The translations under genes and the position numbers were made by a program. 12,461 nucleotides of DNA from the NCBI GenBank assembly GCA_005788065.1, contig SXZD01000098.1, positions 1-12,461 on the forward strand, written 5' to 3'. The DNA is from Burkholderiales bacterium. GTDB taxonomy: Bacteria; Pseudomonadota; Gammaproteobacteria; Burkholderiales; Burkholderiaceae_B. This document shows positions 5,859-11,619 of this stretch, in pieces. A model generated the notes under the pieces. It saw only the letters and a list, made by a program, of their open reading frames with translations, was not told where the DNA came from and ran no database searches. Positions within the stretch are counted from its first letter, which is position 1; each line of letters opens with the position of its first letter.

Positions 5859-7316
5859 TTACTGGAACACGTGGTGTTCAGGTTTGAAGTTGTTGGCCAT
5901 CTGGCGGTAGGTAAAGCTGAAGCCGGGGAACATGGCGATGACGTGTCCGCTCTTGCTCTGGTACCAGCTGTTGCAGCCACCGGTTTTCCATACGGTCTTG
6001 TCCATCTCGGAATGAATCATGGCGGTGTACTTTTCTTCTGCGTCTGGCTTGACCTCGATGGCGGTCTTGTTTTGCTTGCGCATGGCCAGGATGCTTTTCA
6101 TGATGTAGTTCATCTGCGCTTCAATCACAAAAATCGCAGACGTGTGGCCGATACCGGTATTCGGACCCGTGACAATGAACAGATTCGGGAAGCCGGGGAC
6201 ACTGGTACCGAGATAGGCGCGCGGAAACTCTTTCCAGACGTCGCCCAGCAGTTTTCCGTCGCGGCCTTTGACCGGGTAAGAAATGACGCCGTCGGTTGCG
6301 TCGTAGCCGGTTGAATAAACAATGAGGTCCAGTTCGATGTGCTCACCGCTTTGTGTGGTGATGCCGGTGGGTGTGATTTCCTTGATGCCGTCGCTCTTGT
6401 CGTGCAGCGATACATTGGGGCGGCAAAAGGCAGGGTAGAGCGTATTGGACAGGATGATGCGCTTGCAGCCGATGGTGAAGTCGGGTGTCACTTTGGCGCG
6501 CAGTACCGGGTCTGCAATCTGGCTTTCAATGTGCTTGAGCGCTTCGTTCTGGGCAAAGACTTTCAGTGCTGTCTGCGAATATTTAAAGCCGACCACGCGC
6601 GCTTCCAGCCCCCAGTAAATGGCGGTGCGCAGTGCCTTGTAAACCGGCCGTATGCTCAGGGCCTTGCGTGCCACCGGGCCGAACTTGCGGTCTGGTCGTG
6701 GCAGTACCCAGTGGGGGCTGCGCTGGAATACATGCAGGTGACCCACTTCGCCTGCGATGGCAGGAATGACCTGCGCAGCACTGGCGCCGCTGCCGATGAT
6801 GGCAACGCGCTTGCCGCGGTGGTCGTAGGAGTGATCCCAGTTGTTGGTGTGGAATGTCTTGCCTTTGAAAGTGTCGCGCCCCGGGAAGTTGGGGATGACC
6901 GGTGTGCTCAGTGGACCGGACGCGTTGATGAGGACGCGAGCGGCAAAGTCACCCTGTGCCGTGGTGCGCACGATCCAGCGGTGCTCAGTCTCGTTCCATT
7001 CCACGCTGTCCACGTTGGCATTGGTCTGGGTTTTTTCACGCAGCTTGTACTTGTCGATGACGTGGTTGGTGTACTCCTGCAATTCGGCCTGTTCTGCGAA
7101 CATCTGCGACCAGTCATAGGGTTCATGCGAGATGGAGTAGAGGGGGGATTGCACGTCAACAGCTGCGCCGGGATAGCTGTTCTGGCACCACGTACCACCC
7201 ATGAAATTGCGACGCTCAAGGATGAGAAAATCGGTCAGGCCACGCTGGATGAGGTTGATGGCTGCGCATTGGCCGCCAAAGCCACTGCCTATGATGAGGG
7301 TGTCGATCTGTTTCAT
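5859..7316 (-). CDS. Baeyer-Villiger-type flavin-containing monooxygenase, EthA/MymA-like
   Basis: This 485-residue class B flavoprotein monooxygenase shows two Rossmann motifs, 'GSGFGG' (10-15) for FAD and 'GSGASA' (175-180) for NADPH. Between them lies 'FKGKTFHTNNWD' (150-161), which fits the type I BVMO fingerprint FxGxxxHxxxW(P/D) exactly. 'GGTW' (40-43), 'YPGAAVDVQSPLYS' and 'YSTGYDA' are further family marks. Such enzymes insert oxygen into ketones or oxidise sulfur or nitrogen using NADPH and O2. Length and motifs resemble mycobacterial EthA and MymA more than the longer cyclohexanone monooxygenases. The ATG at 7316 has GGAG 6 nt upstream. The gene heads an operon with the SDR behind it and has a strong promoter candidate at 7368-7394. 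The substrate is unknown; a fatty ketone or lipid is suggested by context only. Confidence 0.92.
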   Translation of the reverse strand: MKQIDTLIIGSGFGGQCAAINLIQRGLTDFLILERRNFMGGTWCQNSYPGAAVDVQSPLYSISHEPYDWSQMFAEQAELQEYTNHVIDKYKLREKTQTNANVDSVEWNETEHRWIVRTTAQGDFAARVLINASGPLSTPVIPNFPGRDTFKGKTFHTNNWDHSYDHRGKRVAIIGSGASAAQVIPAIAGEVGHLHVFQRSPHWVLPRPDRKFGPVARKALSIRPVYKALRTAIYWGLEARVVGFKYSQTALKVFAQNEALKHIESQIADPVLRAKVTPDFTIGCKRIILSNTLYPAFCRPNVSLHDKSDGIKEITPTGITTQSGEHIELDLIVYSTGYDATDGVISYPVKGRDGKLLGDVWKEFPRAYLGTSVPGFPNLFIVTGPNTGIGHTSAIFVIEAQMNYIMKSILAMRKQNKTAIEVKPDAEEKYTAMIHSEMDKTVWKTGGCNSWYQSKSGHVIAMFPGFSFTYRQMANNFKPEHHVFQ

Positions 7317-7345
7317 GAGGGTCTCCGGTCAGATTATGGGTGTGG

Positions 7346-7369
7346 AATTGACTACGCACGTCGTCAATT
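7346..7369. promoter_or_regulatory. Candidate operator: 24-bp near-palindrome over the monooxygenase -10
   Basis: AATTGACTACG, central CA, CGTCGTCAATT: 10 of 12 base pairs are symmetric (mismatches at 7353/7362 and the central 7357/7358). It overlaps the proposed -10 (7368-7373), which is where a dimeric repressor such as a TetR-type protein would block initiation. No regulator gene is in the window. Confidence 0.5.
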
Positions 7370-7394
7370 TATATCTGACTGCAGCTGTTGTCAA
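7368..7394 (-). promoter_or_regulatory. Promoter of the monooxygenase-SDR operon
   Basis: A perfect -35 hexamer TTGACA (7394-7389) is followed after 15 nt by TATAAA (7373-7368), or after 17 nt by the weaker TAAATT (7371-7366). It lies about 50 bp upstream of the ATG at 7316 on the minus strand, in an AT-rich patch that stands out from the surroundings. Confidence 0.6.
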
Positions 7395-7558
7395 ATATTT
7401 TGTGTCTGGATTTGAATGGCAAGGCCATGCCTGAGCCGCTTTGGACAGTTCGCTTTCGTCGAGGGAATTTTTGTGACGCAATCAAGACAATGCCCGCAGC
7501 GCTTGCGCTCTGTGGCAGACAGTCTGGATGCCCAAGGGTTGATGGCTGACCGGACGGG

Positions 7559-8419
7559 TCAACGGTTCATGAAACTGACCAGCAATTTGCGCAGCCGCAA
7601 CTGGGCCTTGCTCATGTCCTGTGGTAGCGGAATGAATTTGAGCGCATCGTCTTCTCTGGCCACATCGGTCTCCAGCAATTTGAAGTCCATGGCCCATTGA
7701 CCGAACAATCTCGACTGTTTGCCTTCTTCCAGTATGGCCAGCCCGGTTTGCCGGGGATCCTTGCGTATGATGTCCACCAGCGCATGTACTGTATTTTCTT
7801 CCCCCTCCAGCACCTGCAGAAACTGGTTTTTGCGGTAGAAAAGGATACCGGTGATTCCTTTTACCGCATTGTTGCGCCGTGAGACCCGCAGGATGTCCTG
7901 AATCTCGGCTTCGCTCATCGGATGCCGGGCTATGCAGGTGTATATCAGGGTGTGTACAAGCGACGAGTAGCTTGCTTGCCCGTCGGCGTTCTCCGCAAAA
8001 TGCTCTGGCCGACTCATGAACGTCACGAGCAATTTCCGCAGCCGTATTTGTGCCTGATCCAGTTCCGGAGGAAGAGGGCTGTCTGGCAGATGAACCTGAT
8101 CCATGGTCATGCTCGAGTCCAGCAATTGAAAATCCATGGACCAGTTGTCAAACAGTTGTTCGTGTTCGCATTCGTCCAGAATCTTCAAATTCGTTTGTCG
8201 CGGATCTCGTTTGATGGCCTCCACCAGTGCGTGAACTTTGGCTTTCTCGCCCTCCAGCAGTTGCAGAAAGTATCCGTTGCGGTAGAAGAGTTTTCCGGTG
8301 ATACCGTGTTCCGGATTGCGTTGCCGTGCGACTTGCAGGATGGCTTGGATGTCGCCCTGCGTAAGGGGTTTGCTGGCCTTGCAGGTGTAGACAAGTGAAT
8401 GGACAAGAGGGCGGCGCAT
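7559..8419 (-). CDS. Tandem BLUF-domain blue-light photoreceptor protein
   Basis: This 286-residue protein consists of two complete BLUF domains (FAD-binding blue-light sensors) and no recognisable output domain. Domain 1 (about 6-100) carries Tyr11, Asn35, Gln53 and Trp93; domain 2 (about 155-249) carries Tyr160, Asn184, Gln202 and Trp242. These correspond to the Tyr, Asn, Gln and Trp of the BLUF photocycle, so both sites look competent. All four pairs are offset by exactly 149 residues, and the extension after each domain ('QIRLRKLLVTFM' and 'QLRLRKLLVSFM') is duplicated too, showing duplication of a whole single-BLUF protein. Short BLUF proteins signal by binding partner proteins; the duplicated basic amphipathic helix may be that surface. 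The ATG at 8419 has only a weak AAGAGA-like site. The gene sits between the monooxygenase operon and a divergent SDR; the intergenic 8420-8557 is shared. Confidence 0.93.
   Translation of the reverse strand: MRRPLVHSLVYTCKASKPLTQGDIQAILQVARQRNPEHGITGKLFYRNGYFLQLLEGEKAKVHALVEAIKRDPRQTNLKILDECEHEQLFDNWSMDFQLLDSSMTMDQVHLPDSPLPPELDQAQIRLRKLLVTFMSRPEHFAENADGQASYSSLVHTLIYTCIARHPMSEAEIQDILRVSRRNNAVKGITGILFYRKNQFLQVLEGEENTVHALVDIIRKDPRQTGLAILEEGKQSRLFGQWAMDFKLLETDVAREDDALKFIPLPQDMSKAQLRLRKLLVSFMNR
7562..7957 (-). repeat. BLUF unit copy 2 (residues 155-286)
   Basis: Second half of the internal duplication: BLUF domain plus helical extension, in register with copy 1 at a constant offset of 149 residues. 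It is collinear from 'VHTLIYTC' to 'LRLRKLLVSFMNR'. Confidence 0.85.
8009..8404 (-). repeat. BLUF unit copy 1 (residues 6-137)
   Basis: First half of the internal duplication, from 'VHSLVYTC' to 'LRLRKLLVTFMSR'. A spacer of about 17 residues ('PEHFAENADGQASYSSL') joins it to copy 2. Confidence 0.85.
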
Positions 8420-8557
8420 GGTGTCAGTCTCTTCGTGTATCTTGTTCAGTGTATGCGAGGGTGGCTTTTTTCAGGTGACGTTGTTTGTTAAAAATGATGT
8501 CGCTGAAAGCTTGTGGATACCCTTAAAATAAACGCTTGAAAGCAGGATTGATCAGAG

Positions 8558-9406
8558 ATGGATTCTTTCGCAGAATTGGGCAAACCGTTGAACGTGTTGA
8601 TAACGGGTGCTTCATCGGGCATCGGCCGAGCGCTGGCAGATGAGTTCAAGGCACGTGGGCATCGCGTTCACGTAACAGCGCGTAAACCATCAGATCTGGC
8701 TGCGCTGGCTGCAGCCGGTTTCGCCGCCTTTGAGTTGGAGGTGACGGATGCGGACAGCGTGGGCAATCTGGCACAACGCATCGCAGACGAAGGCATTGAA
8801 CTGGACATGCTGATCAACAATGCCGGTTTCGGTGCCATGGGACCGTTGCTCGACATTTCGCCCCAGACCCTGCAGCGCCAGTTTGATGTGAACGTTTTTG
8901 CGCTGCTGGCCATCACGCAGGCTTTGGTTCCCGCTATGGTGGCGCGGCGTCGCGGGCGCATCGTGAACATCAGCAGTGTGTCCGGTGTCCTTCCCACGCC
9001 GTTTGCCGGTGCCTATTGCGCCAGCAAAGCGGCAGTCAATGCATTGTCCGACTCCTTGCGCATGGAGTTGGCTCCGTTCGGTATCGATGTCATTACCGTT
9101 CAACCGGGCGGCATCCGTTCCAATTTTGGCGATACGGCCAGCGAGCATATTGCGCTGCGTGCAGGCTCGCTCTACGCCCCCATGCAAAAAGCAATCGCTG
9201 AACGGGCAACACTGAGTCAAGCCGAGGCAACACCCGCCGATGAGTTTGCGCGACACATGGTCGATGCCGTGCTGGCCGATACGCCGGGGCCGGTGGTGCG
9301 CATCGGAGAAAAAAGTGCGCTGATGCCATGGCTTAAAAAGTGGCTGCCAGAGCCGCTGCGCGATCGCATCCTGAGCAAGCGGTTCAATCTGAGCCAGTTG
9401 GGGTGA
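8558..9406 (+). CDS. Short-chain dehydrogenase/reductase, classical type
   Basis: This 282-residue SDR has 'TGASSGIG' (16-23), 'NNAG' (87-90), Ser140, Tyr153 and Lys157 (YCASK), all intact. Arg42 after the second strand ('TARKPSD') points to NADP(H). The likely reaction is NADPH-linked reduction of a carbonyl, possibly on a long-chain substrate; the C-terminal 'LMPWLKKWLPEPLRDRILSKRF' is amphipathic, as in SDRs that touch membranes. The ATG at 8558 has AGGA 10 nt upstream. It is the only + strand gene in the lipid cluster. It diverges from the BLUF gene across 138 bp, which must hold both promoters, and converges on the acyltransferase gene with 15 bp between stop codons. It differs clearly from the SDR at 5000-5833 in sequence and cofactor motif, so the two are not a recent duplication. 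Confidence 0.92.
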   Translation: MDSFAELGKPLNVLITGASSGIGRALADEFKARGHRVHVTARKPSDLAALAAAGFAAFELEVTDADSVGNLAQRIADEGIELDMLINNAGFGAMGPLLDISPQTLQRQFDVNVFALLAITQALVPAMVARRRGRIVNISSVSGVLPTPFAGAYCASKAAVNALSDSLRMELAPFGIDVITVQPGGIRSNFGDTASEHIALRAGSLYAPMQKAIAERATLSQAEATPADEFARHMVDAVLADTPGPVVRIGEKSALMPWLKKWLPEPLRDRILSKRFNLSQLG

Positions 9407-9421
9407 TGAGCATACCGTTAA

Positions 9422-10735
9422 TTATTCGAGCATCACGGATTTCAATAGGGCTGCGAACTCCACCATGGCCGCCTGATCAAACTGCGACCGGCGCCAGCGT
9501 ATGCCCATGAGCAATTCGTCTCCCATGCATACAATGCCAAGCGATACGCTGCAGGGCATGGGAGCGGGGGGCGTGAAGTAAAGTGCAGTTACTTCGCCGG
9601 CATCACCAAGCGCCGGAAATGCTGACAGTTTTCCCAGATTCGACACCCATGTCGTTTCCATCAGGTTTTTGCCGAACAGCGGAAACAGTTCCTTGAGTCG
9701 TCCCTTCAAAAATGCAGGTAAAAACTTGGGAATGTCCAACAGGTCAATCAGCGTGCCCGCAGCACCGGCTTCTTTGAATGCAATGGTTTGTTGGCTGACC
9801 TTCGCTGTGGTGGCCTCCAGCGTTGTTTGATCTTGCGCATCTACCGAGATCGATACGTACGAGGAGAAATTGCTGAACACTTCGTGCCACCATTCCTGTG
9901 GACGCAGGTTGACCGGCATCATCAATGCCACACGCCCGGGGGTGGTTGAGCAACTGTCGTTCCAGCGGCGGATGGCCAGTGTCATGGCTGCCAGCAGCTG
10001 GTCGTTGACGGTTGCCGGCTTTTCGCGGCGCGACATGAATCGCTTGCTGTCTGCGGCCGACAGTCTGAATTGATGCACGCCGTAGCCCGGCAGGTCTTCG
10101 ATGTTCTCGGTTGGCTTGATACCCTTGGATGCGATGCGAACGGGCGCCGTGGTGCTCTTGGCCAGATGCTCCAGCAGCAGTTTCGTACGCTCGAGTCGCT
10201 GCGACGTTGACTTGGCGCCAGCCAGAGCCAGCAGGTCGCGTACCTCCAGAACTTTCAGGTCTGCCTGCGGGTCGGGTTGTTCGGCATAGATGCGCAAGAT
10301 GGACTGCATCAAGCGGAATGCTGAAAGTCCGTCTCCCAGTGCATGCGGCACGTTGAGCATCAGGTAGTCACCACCGTCAGATCTGACCAGATACAGCATG
10401 AAAGCCGGTGCCAGTGTCAGTGGCACCTGGATGCTCACAAACCGGTTGCGGATATTGTCGACACCCTGTTCATCCTTTGGCTCCCAGATGGTCAGCGGCA
10501 GATGATCCAGTTCCGGGGGAAATTCCCAGTAATAGTCTTTGGCTGTGCCTTCAAAGTATTTGAGACGGGCGCGGGCCAGCGGGTGACGCGCAATGGCAGC
10601 GCGCAGGGCGTAGGTCAGACGGCGCGCGCTGATCCGCTTGCTTACCCGGATTTCGATATGGACGCTCCAGGTTTCGGGGCGTCGATCGATGTTCAGAAAT
10701 GTCGCATCCAGATGATTCAGACGGGTGCTGAGCAT
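9422..10735 (-). CDS. WS/DGAT-like acyltransferase (condensation-domain superfamily)
   Basis: This 437-residue protein belongs to the CoA-dependent acyltransferase superfamily that includes wax ester synthase/diacylglycerol acyltransferases, PapA proteins and NRPS condensation domains. The start 'LNHLDATFLNID' matches the N-terminal 'LDxxFL' signature of WS/DGATs. The active-site motif is 'HALGDG' (His131 to Gly136), HxxxDG, but the usual preceding histidine is Pro130. 'TVNDQLLAAM', 'MMPVNLRP' and 'FSNFSSYVSISV' match the later WS/DGAT motifs (ND.. and NxxS). It should move an acyl group from acyl-CoA to an alcohol or glycerolipid. The ATG at 10735 has AGGAG 7 nt upstream. Around it are desaturases, an acyl-CoA enzyme and a monooxygenase/SDR pair, a mix similar to the mymA operon of M. 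tuberculosis, which also holds a WS/DGAT. Neutral-lipid synthesis is possible but not proven. Confidence 0.82.
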   Translation of the reverse strand: MLSTRLNHLDATFLNIDRRPETWSVHIEIRVSKRISARRLTYALRAAIARHPLARARLKYFEGTAKDYYWEFPPELDHLPLTIWEPKDEQGVDNIRNRFVSIQVPLTLAPAFMLYLVRSDGGDYLMLNVPHALGDGLSAFRLMQSILRIYAEQPDPQADLKVLEVRDLLALAGAKSTSQRLERTKLLLEHLAKSTTAPVRIASKGIKPTENIEDLPGYGVHQFRLSAADSKRFMSRREKPATVNDQLLAAMTLAIRRWNDSCSTTPGRVALMMPVNLRPQEWWHEVFSNFSSYVSISVDAQDQTTLEATTAKVSQQTIAFKEAGAAGTLIDLLDIPKFLPAFLKGRLKELFPLFGKNLMETTWVSNLGKLSAFPALGDAGEVTALYFTPPAPMPCSVSLGIVCMGDELLMGIRWRRSQFDQAAMVEFAALLKSVMLE

Positions 10736-10923
10736 GGTGTCTCCTGTTTTCCGCTTTTTGATTTTTTCTGAGTCTAGCGGATCTGGTCAACGCCGTGGGC
10801 ATCTTTTTCAGTCGCGATCTCAGTCCGAATCGTTCGGCATATCGCCCCGATGGTGAAGCTTTGCATGAAGGGATCAGGGTAGGAGTCACCCGGAGTTAAC
10901 CATTGCCATCAGGTGATAAATTA

Positions 10924-10952
10924 TTGAAGATAGATTTTTTTTGATATATCTT
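10924..10952 (+). promoter_or_regulatory. Candidate hicAB promoter with overlapping dyad
   Basis: TTGAAG (10924-10929) and TATCTT (10947-10952) are 17 nt apart, 8 bp before the hicA start. The same bases hold a perfect 6-bp inverted repeat AAGATA (10927-10932) / TATCTT (10947-10952). Autorepression by HicB at such a dyad would fit the family. Confidence 0.5.
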
Positions 10953-10959
10953 AAAGAGA

Positions 10960-11145
10960 ATGAACGGTAAAGAGATCATCAAAAGACTTCGCTTGGAAGG
11001 CTGGCGGGTTGATCGGGTCAACGGAAGTCATCATGTGTTGACCAAAGATGGCAAGGCAGTGCCGGTTCCGGTTCATGGTACGCGAGATGTCGGCATTGGA
11101 TTGATTGCCGCGATCGAGCGTCAGACAGGCGTGAAATTGAAATGA
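10960..11145 (+). CDS. hicA: HicA mRNA interferase toxin
   Basis: This 61-residue protein has the double-stranded-RNA-binding-like HicA (YcfA) fold: 'GKEIIKRLRLEGWRVDRVNG', then 'SHHVL' with the catalytic histidine (His24 or His25), then 'VPVPVHGTRDVGIGLIAAIERQTG'. HicA toxins cleave mRNA independently of translation and arrest growth until neutralised by HicB. Length and motif are those of an intact toxin. The ATG at 10960 follows AAAGAGA closely. Its stop overlaps a possible start of hicB (ATGA, 11142-11145), so the pair is translationally linked. The pair sits between the acyltransferase and the second desaturase on the opposite strand to both, and could have arrived independently of them. 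Confidence 0.93.
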   Translation: MNGKEIIKRLRLEGWRVDRVNGSHHVLTKDGKAVPVPVHGTRDVGIGLIAAIERQTGVKLK

Positions 11146-11148
11146 GGA
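11145..11148 (+). promoter_or_regulatory. Ribosome binding site fixing the hicB start
   Basis: AGGA (within GAGGAACGAT) lies 5 nt before ATG 11154, whereas ATG 11142 has no such site and would rely on coupling with the hicA stop. Confidence 0.6.
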
Positions 11149-11153
11149 ACGAT

Positions 11154-11567
11154 ATGGAAGTGATTTATCCCGCCAGGATCACATCGCAGGACGGTGGTTT
11201 TTTCGTACAGTTTGTGGGTCTGGAAGACACCTTCACCGAGGGCGCAACAATGGAAGAGGCCTTGTTCAATGCCTCTGAGGTACTGTCAGTCATGTTGGCG
11301 TTCAAGTTGGACAATGAGCAGGAGATTCCCTCGCCCGTAAAGCGTGTGAAAGGAGCGGTGTACATCGCACCCGATGCAAAAACCCAAGCGGCATTGTTGC
11401 TGCGATACGCACGGGGTAGCAGGACGTTTTCAGATCTGGCCCGTGCGCTGGAGACAAGCTGGCCGCAAGCCAAACGGCTCGAAGATCCGCATCACTGGCC
11501 CAGCCTCAAGACGCTGGACCGGGCCGCCCGTGTCCTCGGAAAGCGTCTGGTGCTCAGTCTGGAATAA
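11154..11567 (+). CDS. hicB: HicB antitoxin with C-terminal DNA-binding domain
   Basis: This is a 137-residue antitoxin. The N-terminal degenerate RNase-H-like half ('YPARITSQDGGFFVQFVGLED', then 'TEGATMEEALFNASEVLSVML') binds and blocks HicA. The C-terminal half ('AALLLRYARGSRTFSDLARAL', then 'SLKTLDRAARVLGKRLVLSLE') resembles the XRE-type helix-turn-helix of HicB proteins that repress their own promoter. I chose ATG 11154, giving 'MEVIYPARI', because AGGA lies 5 nt upstream and the protein then begins close to the usual HicB start. ATG 11142 would add four residues and give the overlapping ATGA arrangement. The two-domain length is typical of the helix-turn-helix HicB subtype. The inverted repeat over the hicA promoter is the natural candidate operator. 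Confidence 0.92.
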   Translation: MEVIYPARITSQDGGFFVQFVGLEDTFTEGATMEEALFNASEVLSVMLAFKLDNEQEIPSPVKRVKGAVYIAPDAKTQAALLLRYARGSRTFSDLARALETSWPQAKRLEDPHHWPSLKTLDRAARVLGKRLVLSLE

Positions 11568-11582
11568 TGTGCATTTTCACGG

Positions 11583-11619
11583 CCTCGCCGACTGAACCAG
11601 AGGAGTCAGACCGGCGAGG
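11583..11619. terminator. Hairpin between convergent hicB and desaturase 2
   Basis: CCTCGCCG (11583-11590) pairs with CGGCGAGG (11612-11619), and inside it CTGA (11592-11595) pairs with TCAG (11606-11609), which contains the desaturase stop codon. Its position between converging genes suggests a shared stop. There is no U-tract on either side, so termination is only likely. Confidence 0.4.

Noticed and set aside
6339..7415. A long + strand open frame (358 codons) opposite the flavin monooxygenase
   Set aside because: It is fully antisense to a gene with an unmistakable family signature, shows no recognisable domain and has no ribosome binding site; it reflects codon bias of the real gene.
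7490..7525. A short AGCGC-TT-GCGCT hairpin downstream of the BLUF gene as a terminator
   Set aside because: The stem is only 5 bp with a 2-nt loop and no U-tract, so it is too weak to call.
7416..7700. A possible small + strand gene in the gap between monooxygenase and BLUF genes
   Set aside because: About half of it is antisense to the BLUF gene, there is no ribosome binding site, and no family resemblance is seen.
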